DNA of 64,000 nt, from positions 1 to 64,000 of the forward strand of contig JADBWH010000090.1 in assembly GCA_020404105.1 (NCBI GenBank), written 5' to 3'. Position 1 is the first letter of the stretch; every line of letters begins with the position of its first letter. Source of the stretch: Pseudanabaena sp. M53BS1SP1A06MG. Its GTDB lineage: Bacteria > Cyanobacteriota > Cyanobacteriia > Pseudanabaenales > Pseudanabaenaceae. A program made the translations under genes and the position numbers. Below the pieces are notes generated by a model. That model searched no databases, was not told the DNA's origin, and saw only the letters and a list, made by a program, of their open reading frames with translations. Positions 46,712-54,637 of this stretch are shown here, piece after piece.

Positions 46712-48108
46712 ATGGGAACCATTGCATATTTAGATTGCCCGACAGGTCTTGCAGGTGATATGTGTCTGGGGGCACTAGTGAACGCAGGTGTCCCACTAGA
46801 ATATTTGCAAGATGTTGTGCATAAGTTAGGACTCGATCACGAAGTGAAGCTATGGACAGAATCGGTTCATCGTGGGGGTATTCAAGCGACTAAGTTCCAT
46901 GTCGAGTTATTAAATTATGTTGGTAATGAGCCGCCCACAGTAGCTGCCGCTAATTCCCATATGCATAGTCATGATCATATTCACGTTCATGACGCGCATG
47001 ATCATGGAGAAAATTCCCATCAACATGATCATCATAAAAACTATACACATCAAGGGCATCGACATTTACCTGAGATTGAGCAGATCATTCTTAATGCTAA
47101 GTTACCAGTGCAAGTTGAGAAATGGAGTTTAGCGATATTTAGAGAACTAGCGATCGCGGAGGGAGCCGTGCATGGGATCGCTCCCGAAGCAGTGCATTTT
47201 CATGAAGTTGGCGCAATTGATGCGATCGTCGATATTGTCTGTACCTGTGCAGGCTTTGCATGGTTAGAAGTCGAAAGAATCTATTGTTCGGCTATGCCTG
47301 CGGGTGGTGGCTATGTCAATTGCGATCATGGCAAGATGCCTGTGCCTGCTCCTGCAACTTTGAAGCTATGGGAACTACATAGTGTAACGACCTTTGACAA
47401 TGGCCTTCGCAAGGAATTAGTCACCCCCACGGGAGCTGCGATCGCTGTCACCCTCAGTGAAAAGTTTGGCGAAGTTCCCTTAATGAAAATCAAAAAAGTG
47501 GGTTTAGGAGCAGGTGCTCAGGATTTAGAAATCCCTAATGCCTTGCGGTTATGGGTTGGCAAGAGTAAGTCCAAGGATAAAAAAAAAGATTAGAGATTAA
47601 CGCTGCTTTGATTCAAGAAATTGACAAACAGCAAACAGACGCAAGCATTACTGAAACCATCGTCATTCTTGAAACGCAGGTTGATGATATGTCTGCTCAA
47701 GCGATCGCCTACACGATGGAGCAGTTATTGCAAAATGGCGCTCTGGATGTGTATACCCAAGCAGTGGGCATGAAAAAATCCCGCAACGGAATACTAATTA
47801 CTGTGATTTGTCACTGCGATCACCAATCTATTTGTGAGCAAATTCTCTTTCGGGAAACGAGTACTCTTGGTATTCGCCATCGTCTCCAAGAGCGCAAAAT
47901 TCTCCATCGCGAGATCCATGAAGTTGAAACGGAATATGGCAAAGCCCGAGTGAAGATAGCAAGGCGGGACGGTTTGTGGACAATTCAACCAGAATATGAG
48001 GACTGCGCGAAGCTAGCGCGATCGCACCATGTGCCACTAACTCGTATTCAAGATATTGTGAGGGTTGCTGGAGAGAGGCTTCTAGATATGGGCAAAGCCA
48101 ATCTTTAA
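46712..48108 (+). pseudogene. larC: Nickel-pincer cofactor protein LarC, coded in two frames (larC1/larC2 layout)
   Basis: The first frame (46712-47593) encodes the LarC N-terminal part: YLDCPTGLAGDMCLGAL, a His-rich nickel-type loop (HMHSHDHIHVHDAHDHG...), EGAVHGIAPEAVHFHEVGAIDAIVDIV, MPAGGGYVNCDHGKMPVPAPA, VTPTGAAI. The second (47608-48108, or earlier) encodes the C-terminal part: VILETQVDDMSAQAIAYTMEQL, AVGMKKSRNGILITVIC, GIRHRLQERKI. Between them is a run of nine A residues (47579-47587); a -1 shift there joins the frames as DKKK-RLEINAALIQEID. Related LarC in Lactobacillus is made by programmed frameshifting. I record it as broken, but slippage may produce the full protein. No larB/larE is in the window. 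Confidence 0.85.
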
Positions 48109-48118
48109 TATTGAAGAT

Positions 48119-48214
48119 CTATTTCTCTGGATCTTGCAAACTATCCTTCGCTCTCATAATTTCTGAATCAGTTAATTTTTCTGCATCCATTCGCCAAATT
48201 ACCTGCGTTTCCAT
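48119..48214 (-). CDS. Possible 31-residue small ORF
   Basis: Between larC and the DUF2808 gene, on the minus strand, a frame reads METQVIWRMDAEKLTDSEIM then RAKDSLQDPEK and stops. Its composition looks protein-like, and ATG 48214 opens it. I see no ribosome-binding site and cannot assign a family. It may be chance. Confidence 0.3.
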   Translation of the reverse strand: METQVIWRMDAEKLTDSEIMRAKDSLQDPEK

Positions 48215-48237
48215 AGAATCATATATTAAGTTTTTGC

Positions 48238-48286
48238 ATAATTGGGTAGTCATGCAACACAATTACATTGCATGACTACCCATAAT
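48238..48286. terminator. Terminator-like inverted repeat between larC and DUF2808 gene
   Basis: Arms of ~19 bases, GGGTAGTCATGCAA and its complement at the core, flank a 10-base loop with one bulge. It lies between two convergent genes, so it may serve both. Confidence 0.65.
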
Positions 48287-48289
48287 TGT

Positions 48290-48892
48290 TTAATAGAAAG
48301 GATCATAGAAGTTTAATCTCCCATAGCCGAGAAATTGAGTATTAGGGCGATCGCCTTGCGGAGATACAGAGACTCCAAATAAATAGACCCCATCATAACG
48401 GGGATTGCGAATTGGTCTTAGTCCGACTACTAGTTGGTGATTAAGCTCACCATTAGCAGGAATTGGGGGATCAAAAGTAATGATAATTTTCTTTTGATCG
48501 CGATCCTGATTTTGGATAATTTCAGCTTTACCAGAAATAGGAAGGCGATCCCCCGATGGTGGTTGCAAATAGGCAATTGTTTCATCAAGCCGAAAGTCAA
48601 TCGTCTCAAAACCTTCTGATTGAAATATTTCTAGCCTTTGTAAGTTTTCTCCCATACTCTGGGGAAGTGCGATCTTGAAATAATATGTGGCATTCCGCGC
48701 ATAGATCACATTTACGGTTGACTCAGCCTCTAGTAATGTTGGTAGATGCACGAAATAAGTCTTACCATCGCGCAACTGCACTGCTCCTGCTTCCAAAATC
48801 GGCAATCCTAAAACTGGAAAACCTAAAATTGGTAGTAATGCGATTAGTATCATAACTTTTTTATACATAAACACGTACCATTTTGCTAGCAT
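48290..48892 (-). CDS. DUF2808 secreted protein
   Basis: A signal peptide (~residues 9-36, [29 protein letters not shown]) precedes the DUF2808 pattern: [73 protein letters not shown]. The family is typical of cyanobacteria and has no assigned role; the beta-rich fold suggests a periplasmic or cell-surface protein. The signal peptide may begin at ATG 48868 rather than 48892. It is convergent with larC. Confidence 0.82.
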   Translation of the reverse strand: MLAKWYVFMYKKVMILIALLPILGFPVLGLPILEAGAVQLRDGKTYFVHLPTLLEAESTVNVIYARNATYYFKIALPQSMGENLQRLEIFQSEGFETIDFRLDETIAYLQPPSGDRLPISGKAEIIQNQDRDQKKIIITFDPPIPANGELNHQLVVGLRPIRNPRYDGVYLFGVSVSPQGDRPNTQFLGYGRLNFYDPFY

Positions 48893-48985
48893 TGTACGAA
48901 TAGCTACTTTTTTCGCAGCAATAGGCTTAACGAAAGCCTGACACTCTCACTTAAGTGCTATCTCATTAAGATAGAGGTATCTACT

Positions 48986-50659
48986 GTGGTTTCTTCTCTC
49001 CCAACATCATCGAATGCCGTACTAAATCTTGAAGGTGCGCTTTCATCTAGTATAGATTCAGCTAGCACAAGTTCTGATAGTACCACAGCCAATAAAGTTA
49101 CTCGTTCCATGATTGCTATTCTTGATTTCGGGTCTCAGTACTCGGAGCTAATTGCTCGACGGATCCGTGAGACACAAGTTTACTCAGAGGTTTTACCTTA
49201 TAACACATCAGCCGAAAAATTACTGCAATCAAACATTAAAGGGATTATCTTGTCGGGTGGTCCTAGTTCTGTTTACGATGAAGGTGCGCCACAGTGTGAT
49301 CCAAAGATTTTTGATTTAGGTATACCTGTTTTAGGCGTTTGCTATGGAATGCAGCTAATGGCGAAACAGCTTGGCGGCAATGTCGAACGCGCCGATCGTG
49401 GAGAATATGGCAAAGCAGAATTACAAATTGATGACCCAATTGATCTCCTCTTCAATGTCGATACAGGTATCACTATGTGGATGAGTCATGGTGACTCTGT
49501 AGTAGATCTACCTAATGGATTTGAAGTCATTGCTCATACAGCAAATACTCCCTGTGCAGCGATCGCTGATCATGTCAAAAAGCTTTATGGTGTGCAATTT
49601 CATCCTGAGGTAGTACATTCCGCAGGTGGTATGGCAATGATTTGTAATTTTGTTTATCACATTTGCAAATGTGAACCAAACTGGACAACCGATGCTTTTA
49701 TCGAAAATGCGATTCGTGAAATCCGCGAACAGGTTGGGACTAAGCGCGTTTTGCTAGCCCTTTCAGGTGGGGTGGACTCTTCTACACTTGCCTTTCTGCT
49801 ACATAAAGCGATCGGTGATCAACTCACCTGTATGTTTATCGATCAGGGCTTTATGAGGAAGCTAGAACCTGAACGCCTTGTCAAACTCTTTGAGGAGCAG
49901 TTCCATATTCATGTGGAATATGTCAATGCTCGTGAAAGATTCCTCGCAAAGGTCAAAGGAGTCACTGATCCAGAACAAAAGCGCAAGATTATTGGCGGCG
50001 AATTTATCAATGTCTTTGAGGAAGAATCAAGCCGTTTAGGTCCTTTTGATTTTCTCGCTCAAGGTACACTCTATCCTGATGTGATTGAGTCAGCAGATAC
50101 TAACGTCGATCCTGCTACTGGAAAACGTGTTGCCGTCAAAATCAAGAGTCATCACAATGTCGGTGGATTGCCTGAGAATCTTCGTTTCACACTTGTGGAA
50201 CCACTTCGCAAACTCTTTAAAGATGAAGTGCGGAAAGTGGGAACTGCTCTCGGTCTTCCTGAAGAGATTGTCAAGCGTCAGCCTTTCCCTGGTCCTGGAT
50301 TAGCGATTCGGATTATTGGTGAAATTACTAGCGAGAGATTGAATACTTTACGTGATGCCGATCTGATCGTGCGTCAAGAAATCAATCGCGCAGGTCAATA
50401 CAATAACCTCTGGCAAGCCTTTGCGGTGCTATTACCAACGGTTCGCAGTGTTGGTGTAATGGGTGATAAGCGCACTTATTCCAATCCCGTGGTTTTGCGT
50501 CTCGTCAGTAGTGAGGATGGCATGACTGCGGACTGGGCAAGGGTTCCCTATGAGCTATTGGAAACAATTTCTAATCGCATTGTCAATGAAGTAGAAGGTG
50601 TCAATCGCGTGGTGCTAGATATTACGTCTAAGCCCCCTGGCACGATTGAATGGGAATAA
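48986..50659 (+). CDS. guaA: GMP synthase (glutamine-hydrolysing)
   Basis: The class I glutamine amidotransferase domain has C119 (GVCYGMQLM) and H206 (QFHPEV). The ATP-pyrophosphatase motif [17 protein letters not shown] and the C-terminal dimer domain ending in [12 protein letters not shown] follow. GuaA aminates XMP to GMP. The frame opens at GTG 48986 with ~42 Ser/Thr-rich residues before the core. Cyanobacterial enzymes often carry such an extension; starting at ATG near residue 43 ([11 protein letters not shown]) is possible. A small hairpin follows. Confidence 0.95.
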   Translation: MVSSLPTSSNAVLNLEGALSSSIDSASTSSDSTTANKVTRSMIAILDFGSQYSELIARRIRETQVYSEVLPYNTSAEKLLQSNIKGIILSGGPSSVYDEGAPQCDPKIFDLGIPVLGVCYGMQLMAKQLGGNVERADRGEYGKAELQIDDPIDLLFNVDTGITMWMSHGDSVVDLPNGFEVIAHTANTPCAAIADHVKKLYGVQFHPEVVHSAGGMAMICNFVYHICKCEPNWTTDAFIENAIREIREQVGTKRVLLALSGGVDSSTLAFLLHKAIGDQLTCMFIDQGFMRKLEPERLVKLFEEQFHIHVEYVNARERFLAKVKGVTDPEQKRKIIGGEFINVFEEESSRLGPFDFLAQGTLYPDVIESADTNVDPATGKRVAVKIKSHHNVGGLPENLRFTLVEPLRKLFKDEVRKVGTALGLPEEIVKRQPFPGPGLAIRIIGEITSERLNTLRDADLIVRQEINRAGQYNNLWQAFAVLLPTVRSVGVMGDKRTYSNPVVLRLVSSEDGMTADWARVPYELLETISNRIVNEVEGVNRVVLDITSKPPGTIEWE

Positions 50660-50671
50660 ATTAATATAGAA

Positions 50672-50692
50672 GGGGGACGCATTGCGTCCCTT
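50672..50692 (+). terminator. guaA terminator
   Basis: GGGACGC-ATT-GCGTCCC at 50674-50690 is followed by TTATTTATTT. It starts 13 bases after the guaA stop. Confidence 0.7.
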
Positions 50693-50803
50693 ATTTATTT
50701 CGATCTTTATTGCGATCGCAACTTAGATATTGTTTTTAGTGCAATCAATCTACTGTTAGAATTTGCTAAGATTTTAGAAACTAAAATATGCGAGAGATGT
50801 AAA

Positions 50804-51079
50804 GTGATGATAACTACAGAAACTTCAACTCAAAGCGATATTAGACGATCTCTAATTCAAGAAATTGAACTAACTTCAGATAGTGTTTTAAGTGAAGTTT
50901 TAGACTTTCTTTTGTTTGTGAGAGCAAAACATTCACAAGCTGGTTTGAATATAAATGCTGGCAACTATGAAGCTGATGAAGATTACGAGGATATTGAAGA
51001 TGCTAAAGCTGCTCTAGCATCTATTGATTCTGAAGGTACTATCTCTTGGGAAAGTCTCAAGGCTGAGATTGGTCTATGA
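50804..51079 (+). CDS. Antitoxin of TA pair 1 (paralogue of the 56020 antitoxin)
   Basis: The first ~45 residues, TTETSTQSDIRRSLIQEI and SDSVLSEVLDFLLFVRAKHS, closely match the antitoxin at 56020-56307, but the C-terminal halves differ. The C-terminal tail is acidic (ADEDYEDIEDAKAALAS). The frame overlaps the next by four bases (ATGA at 51076), a typical TA junction. It likely binds both the RelE-type toxin and DNA. ATG 50804 or 50807 starts it. Confidence 0.8.
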   Translation: MMITTETSTQSDIRRSLIQEIELTSDSVLSEVLDFLLFVRAKHSQAGLNINAGNYEADEDYEDIEDAKAALASIDSEGTISWESLKAEIGL

Positions 51080-51333
51080 CGTATCGTATTGAGTTTGTAA
51101 AACAATCTGCCAAACAGTTAAAAGCTTTATCCACTGAAGAGAAGCAAAGGATAAAGATAAAGATTGATGCTTTAGCTGAGGTTCCGCGTCCTGATGGTGT
51201 GGTTAAGCTGGTAGGTGAAGATAATCTTTATCGTATTAGGGTGGGGAACTATCGCATCATCTACTCTATTCAGGATAATCAACTGTTGATTTTAGTGCTT
51301 AAAATTGGTCATCGTAGGGATGTTTACCAGTAA
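51076..51333 (+). CDS. RelE/ParE-family toxin of TA pair 1
   Basis: This 85-residue protein has the RelE pattern: IEFVKQSAKQLKALSTEEKQRIKIKIDALAE, VVKLVGEDNLYRIRVGNYRIIYSIQDNQLLILVLKIGHRRDVYQ. The C-terminal basic segment with YRIRVGNYRIIY and GHRRDVY is the RNA-cleaving core of RelE. It begins inside the antitoxin stop codon. Such toxins cut mRNA on the ribosome or inhibit gyrase (ParE type); the two cannot be told apart here. Confidence 0.88.
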   Translation: MTYRIEFVKQSAKQLKALSTEEKQRIKIKIDALAEVPRPDGVVKLVGEDNLYRIRVGNYRIIYSIQDNQLLILVLKIGHRRDVYQ

Positions 51334-51386
51334 TTAGGTGAGGTGATCTCGCCATGTGTAAAGCACGATGCTAATTGATTTAAGAA

Positions 51387-51917
51387 CTAAGCAGATTCTT
51401 CTAAATTTATACCTATAATTGATTCCAAAGGAATCTCTAACAATTCGGCAATTTCATCATCGGTTAAGCCGCGATCGCGTAGTTTCTTAATTTTAGCTAT
51501 TTGCTGCTCTCTTTGAGAATCGGTCTTTTCTAATGGAACTTGATTTGCCTTGAGTTTAGAATCGCTATTAAAATTTACGCAATTAATAACATCTCCAACA
51601 TTCCCTACACTTCCATTACTAACATTAAAAGTTGTACTTCTCTGTCTCTCTAAAACAGATTTAAGATTCCCTTTCTTAACTGGCTCTCCAAAAATATCTG
51701 AAAGCATTTGCAGAAGCTCATAAGCAGTATCTTTAACATGACCTTCACTCCTCTCAAAAGATTCCGCAATATCCACATACTTCTGATGCTTCAGCGCCCC
51801 CTCAATCACCTGACGCTGCAAATCATTAAGTCTTTTCCCCGTCTTTGCAAACATACTTTCATCAACAAACTTCAGCAATTCTTTAACGTCTATGCTTACA
51901 GAGCCATAAATCCTCAA
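51387..51917 (-). CDS. Stand-alone vMAP-type N-terminal HTH protein
   Basis: Residues ~8-90 match the HTH domain that heads cyanobacterial vWA-MoxR-associated NTPase (vMAP) proteins: VKELLKFVDESMFAKTGKRLNDLQRQVIEGALKHQKYVDIAESFERSEGHVKDTAYELLQMLSDIFGEPVKKGNLKSVLER. In those, a large ATPase follows; here only ~85 further residues are present, with LRDRGLTDDEIAELLEIPLESI near the end. The start is TTG 51917, and a TATAAT-type box sits at 51923-51928. It may be a regulator that has lost its ATPase or a self-contained regulator. Confidence 0.7.
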   Translation of the reverse strand: MRIYGSVSIDVKELLKFVDESMFAKTGKRLNDLQRQVIEGALKHQKYVDIAESFERSEGHVKDTAYELLQMLSDIFGEPVKKGNLKSVLERQRSTTFNVSNGSVGNVGDVINCVNFNSDSKLKANQVPLEKTDSQREQQIAKIKKLRDRGLTDDEIAELLEIPLESIIGINLEESA

Positions 51918-51918
51918 T

Positions 51919-51950
51919 TCCGATTATAACCGTCTTTTCCTGTCTTTTTC
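51919..51950 (-). promoter_or_regulatory. Promoter/operator motif copy 1 (GACGGTTATAATCGGA type)
   Basis: On the minus strand, two GGAAAA-GAC repeats precede GGTTATAATCGG, containing a TATAAT box just before the HTH gene. A near-identical 20-base block (one mismatch) recurs at 52802-52821, again with GGAAAAAGAC-type repeats nearby. This suggests a repeated binding site for one regulator, possibly the HTH protein itself. Confidence 0.5.
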
Positions 51951-52161
51951 CGCCTTAACAAAAAAATTTGTTTTATACTGACCACATACTCAGATCTCTA
52001 ACTTTTTCTATAATAATGTAGTAACTGGTTCAGCAAAAGAAAGTAGATATATAGCTCCTCGACTCTTTCTTTGCAATCACAGATCAATCCTGCTAGTCAC
52101 AAAAAATCGGGGATCTTAATCTGTGTAGAGTAAACAACTTAAAGCAAGCGGTAATTAAACC

Positions 52162-52365
52162 ATGACTGTAAAAGAATTGTTGATCAACGAACTCGATCAA
52201 ATGTCTGAAACTGAGCTAGAAAAAATCTTGAAGCTATTGCAATTCTTCGGCTTGACCCATCACAAACCATCTACCTCTAAAAACTACCCCTTGCGCGGCT
52301 TACCTGTCGAATATATCGATCCCATGCAACCTGTAGCAATCTCTGATTGGGAAGTCATAGCATGA
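52162..52365 (+). CDS. DUF2281-like antitoxin of TA pair 2
   Basis: This 67-residue protein has MTVKELLINELDQMSETELEKILKLLQF, then a basic/polar stretch and the tail DPMQPVAISDWEVIA. The layout and the ATGA overlap with the PIN toxin at 52362 identify it as an antitoxin. The N-terminal helix pattern resembles the DUF2281 family. No DNA-binding fold is recognisable. Confidence 0.75.
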   Translation: MTVKELLINELDQMSETELEKILKLLQFFGLTHHKPSTSKNYPLRGLPVEYIDPMQPVAISDWEVIA

Positions 52366-52751
52366 TCGTTTTAGATACACATATCTGGATTTGGTGGGTA
52401 CATGGCGATCCGAAACTTAGCCAAACTGCCAAAATAGCCATTGAAAGCCATGAGTCTCTAGCTATTGGCATTAGCGTTATATCCTGTTGGGAAATTGCGA
52501 AATTAGTCGAATATAATCGCTTGACACTTCCCTGTGAAATTTCAGAATGGTTTGAAAAAGCTTTGTCCTATCCAGCAGTTCAATTGCTAGATCTCACGCC
52601 TCAGATTGCTATTACCTCCACTCAGTTAGTCAATTTTCATTGCGATCCCGCCGATCAAATTATTACAGCTACAGCTAAAGTTTATGATTGCCCTTTGGTG
52701 ACTATGGATACAAAGATTTTAGGATATGCAAATGTAGTAACAATTTCATAA
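52362..52751 (+). CDS. PIN-domain (VapC-like) toxin of TA pair 2
   Basis: The PIN domain shows its acidic residues: LDTHIWIWW, ISCWEIAKLVE, DPADQIITATAKVYDCPLVTMDTKIL. VapC-type toxins are endonucleases that cut tRNA or rRNA. ATG 52362 lies four bases inside the antitoxin stop, which fixes the start; the frame also reaches 52347. Length ~129 residues is normal. Confidence 0.9.
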   Translation: MIVLDTHIWIWWVHGDPKLSQTAKIAIESHESLAIGISVISCWEIAKLVEYNRLTLPCEISEWFEKALSYPAVQLLDLTPQIAITSTQLVNFHCDPADQIITATAKVYDCPLVTMDTKILGYANVVTIS

Positions 52752-52801
52752 TTTAGCTTTTATTCATTGATTCAGATCGCTGTCTAGCTAACTCATATCG
52801 C

Positions 52802-52876
52802 TCCGACTATAACCGTCTTTTTTTACCTTTTTCCGACTTAAATTAAATTTTTAGTGTTCCGTCTTTTTCCGCTTTT
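52802..52876 (-). promoter_or_regulatory. Repeated operator-like motif copy 2 (no gene in the expected place)
   Basis: The block at 52802-52821 differs from the motif at 51919-51938 in one base. Two further GGAAAAAG-type repeats lie at 52827-52840 and 52859-52876. The minus-strand reading points to VapC, which runs the other way, so no gene sits where the first copy has one. It might instead regulate the secreted protein at 52946, or be a remnant. Confidence 0.45.
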
Positions 52877-52945
52877 AAATCTTAATAAATTCATTTAATA
52901 TACTTTACACATACAAACAAATAAAAAAATATACAGACTTAAACA

Positions 52946-53368
52946 GTGAAAAAAATTATAGGCTACATTTTTTTACTCACTAACTTATCTTTTTCGTTGC
53001 CAATTGAGACCAATGCCCAAAACAATGTATGTCCTAAGATTGACTTTGTTACAGCTAAAGTTGATTCATTTCATCAAGAACGTAATATGTGTTACTACAT
53101 AAACATTCTTGATGTACAAAAAATCAGCAATTTAGATGATCGTGAGTTCCGAGTACCTATTTATGGTGAATCTCTTGATAGAATTCGTGCTGAATACAAT
53201 GTCTATCAAGTTAATTGTAATCAAAACGTATACAGACTTATTAAGTCTACAATTTGGCAACGTGGACAAGTAATACAAAATATAGAAAAAGTAAGTAGCA
53301 GTTTTACTCGACCATCTACATCCCTTTTTCAAAATGCACTCTACTACACATGTACACTCATGAGATAA
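52946..53368 (+). CDS. Small secreted protein, unknown
   Basis: A signal peptide (MKKIIGYIFLLTNLSFSLPIETNAQ, ~1-24) is followed by ~115 residues with five cysteines (NVCPKIDF, NMCYYINI, VNCNQN, YYTCTL among them). No family is recognised. Two other genes follow in the same direction (DUF697 and another secreted protein). The start is GTG 52946. Separation of 16 bases from the next gene suggests one transcript. Confidence 0.6.
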   Translation: MKKIIGYIFLLTNLSFSLPIETNAQNNVCPKIDFVTAKVDSFHQERNMCYYINILDVQKISNLDDREFRVPIYGESLDRIRAEYNVYQVNCNQNVYRLIKSTIWQRGQVIQNIEKVSSSFTRPSTSLFQNALYYTCTLMR

Positions 53369-53384
53369 CTGCACCCAAAGCTTT

Positions 53385-54011
53385 ATGAACTTAGACGATA
53401 TATATGAATATATTAATGGAGACTTCTCAGATCGTAATGATGATGAGAGGAAAAAGATTTGTTCTCAGATTAGGGTAATAGCTGGTGCTGCTGGTGCAAC
53501 CCTAGCATTAGCTCCTGTTCCATTTGCTGATATCGTTACGATTACGCCAGTTCAGTATCTTATGGTTAGGGCTATTGGAAATGTTTATGGCTACAAAATT
53601 AGCGAAAAATCTGTAGGTGAAATCGTAGCAGTAATTGGCGGTGGTATTCTTGGACAGCAAACAATTCTAGCTTTATTCAAAATTGGTTTACCAGGAGCAG
53701 GAGGATTAGTCGGCTCTAGTTTTGTTTATGGCTGGACATGCGGTATGGGGAAAGCAGCAGAACTTTATTTTTCCAGTGGAATGACTGCAACCAAAGAAGA
53801 CTTAAGAAAAGCTAGAGAAAGCGGAGTCAAGGAAGGAGAGAAGTCATATCAAGAAAATGATTCTACAAATACAGACCTAAAAAAGAAAATCAGATTCTTT
53901 GAAGCAAAGGGATTTAACGAAGAAGAAATTATTTTTTCTATTTGGAATATTACTCCTAGTCATACTGATTACATCTTTCGTAGGGATGAGTACAGAAAAT
54001 TTAAAAAATAA
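53385..54011 (+). CDS. DUF697-family protein
   Basis: Residues ~30-135 match the DUF697 pattern: QIRVIAGAAGATLALAPVPFADIVTITPVQYLMVRAIGNVYG, GGILGQQTILALFKIGLPGAGGLVGSSFVYGWTCGMGKAAELYF. This is a membrane-associating GTPase-linked helical bundle; the usual GTPase part is absent, so it is a stand-alone version. The C-terminal ~55 residues are charged (KARESGVKEGEKSYQE...IRFFEAKGFNEEEI). No function is known. Confidence 0.75.
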   Translation: MNLDDIYEYINGDFSDRNDDERKKICSQIRVIAGAAGATLALAPVPFADIVTITPVQYLMVRAIGNVYGYKISEKSVGEIVAVIGGGILGQQTILALFKIGLPGAGGLVGSSFVYGWTCGMGKAAELYFSSGMTATKEDLRKARESGVKEGEKSYQENDSTNTDLKKKIRFFEAKGFNEEEIIFSIWNITPSHTDYIFRRDEYRKFKK

Positions 54012-54082
54012 ACTCTTATATTTCAACATTATAAAAGCTCCAAAATCAAGAATTTGTTTGGTGGTAGGCACATTTAAAATAT

Positions 54083-54481
54083 ATGAAAATACATAAAAAA
54101 ACTGTCTTTTTTTCTTTGCTTTCTAGCTTTTTCTTACTTGTAGATAATTCTTTTGCTGAATCACCTTTACTAATCTATGGTTCTTTAGAAAATGGAACGC
54201 GAGGTATTGTTTTTCTTGGATGTATTAATTGTAACAAATTTGATGATAACTCTTTGTCTAATAGATTCGGTGACTTTGGAAGCCGATTTTCTGAAACGAG
54301 TATATATAACAGATTTGGAAACTGGGGAAGTAAGTTTTCAGATGTTAGTGCGTGCAATCCTAGAGCAACAAATCCTCCAGTCATTGTTGACAAAGAAGGC
54401 AACTTTCAAGGTTATCTTACTTTAAATAGGCGTATTAATGGAATAGTTATTGATCCAAGAATTATAGGTGCTTGTCAGTAA
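54083..54481 (+). CDS. Small secreted repeat protein, unknown
   Basis: A signal peptide (~1-26, KTVFFSLLSSFFLLVDNSFAES) is followed by FLGCINCNKFDDNSLSNRFGDFG. The unit NRFGDFGSRFSETSIY is repeated as NRFGNWGSKFSDVSAC, an Asn-Arg-Phe-Gly type repeat. Such proteins occur in cyanobacteria without known role. It follows the DUF697 gene by ~70 bases. Confidence 0.6.
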   Translation: MKIHKKTVFFSLLSSFFLLVDNSFAESPLLIYGSLENGTRGIVFLGCINCNKFDDNSLSNRFGDFGSRFSETSIYNRFGNWGSKFSDVSACNPRATNPPVIVDKEGNFQGYLTLNRRINGIVIDPRIIGACQ

Positions 54482-54502
54482 TCGCCAATATTGTAAGCGT
54501 GA

Positions 54503-54620
54503 GCGCCGATCTTTTAGGGTGCGTTAATGCAATATAACGCGCCTAATTTTTTTGAATCAAATCGGATACCTTAGCGAACAGGAAATTTGCTGGTGATAGT
54601 TAATCTGGGGGCGATCAGTA
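54503..54620. repeat. Flanking direct repeat of the Rpn gene, left copy
   Basis: GGGTGCGTTAATG, CCTAAT..TTTGAAT, TTAGCGAA.AGGAAATTTGCTG and GGGCGATCA occur in the same order here and at 55507-55630. The copies run ~120 bases with several mismatches. They bracket the Rpn gene, as if left by duplication or as ends of a mobile unit. Confidence 0.65.
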
Positions 54621-54637
54621 GATGATAAAATTCCGCA

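Noticed and set aside
53132-53374. 80-codon minus-strand frame opposite the small secreted protein
   Set aside because: It is antisense to a frame with a clear signal peptide and lacks any family feature.
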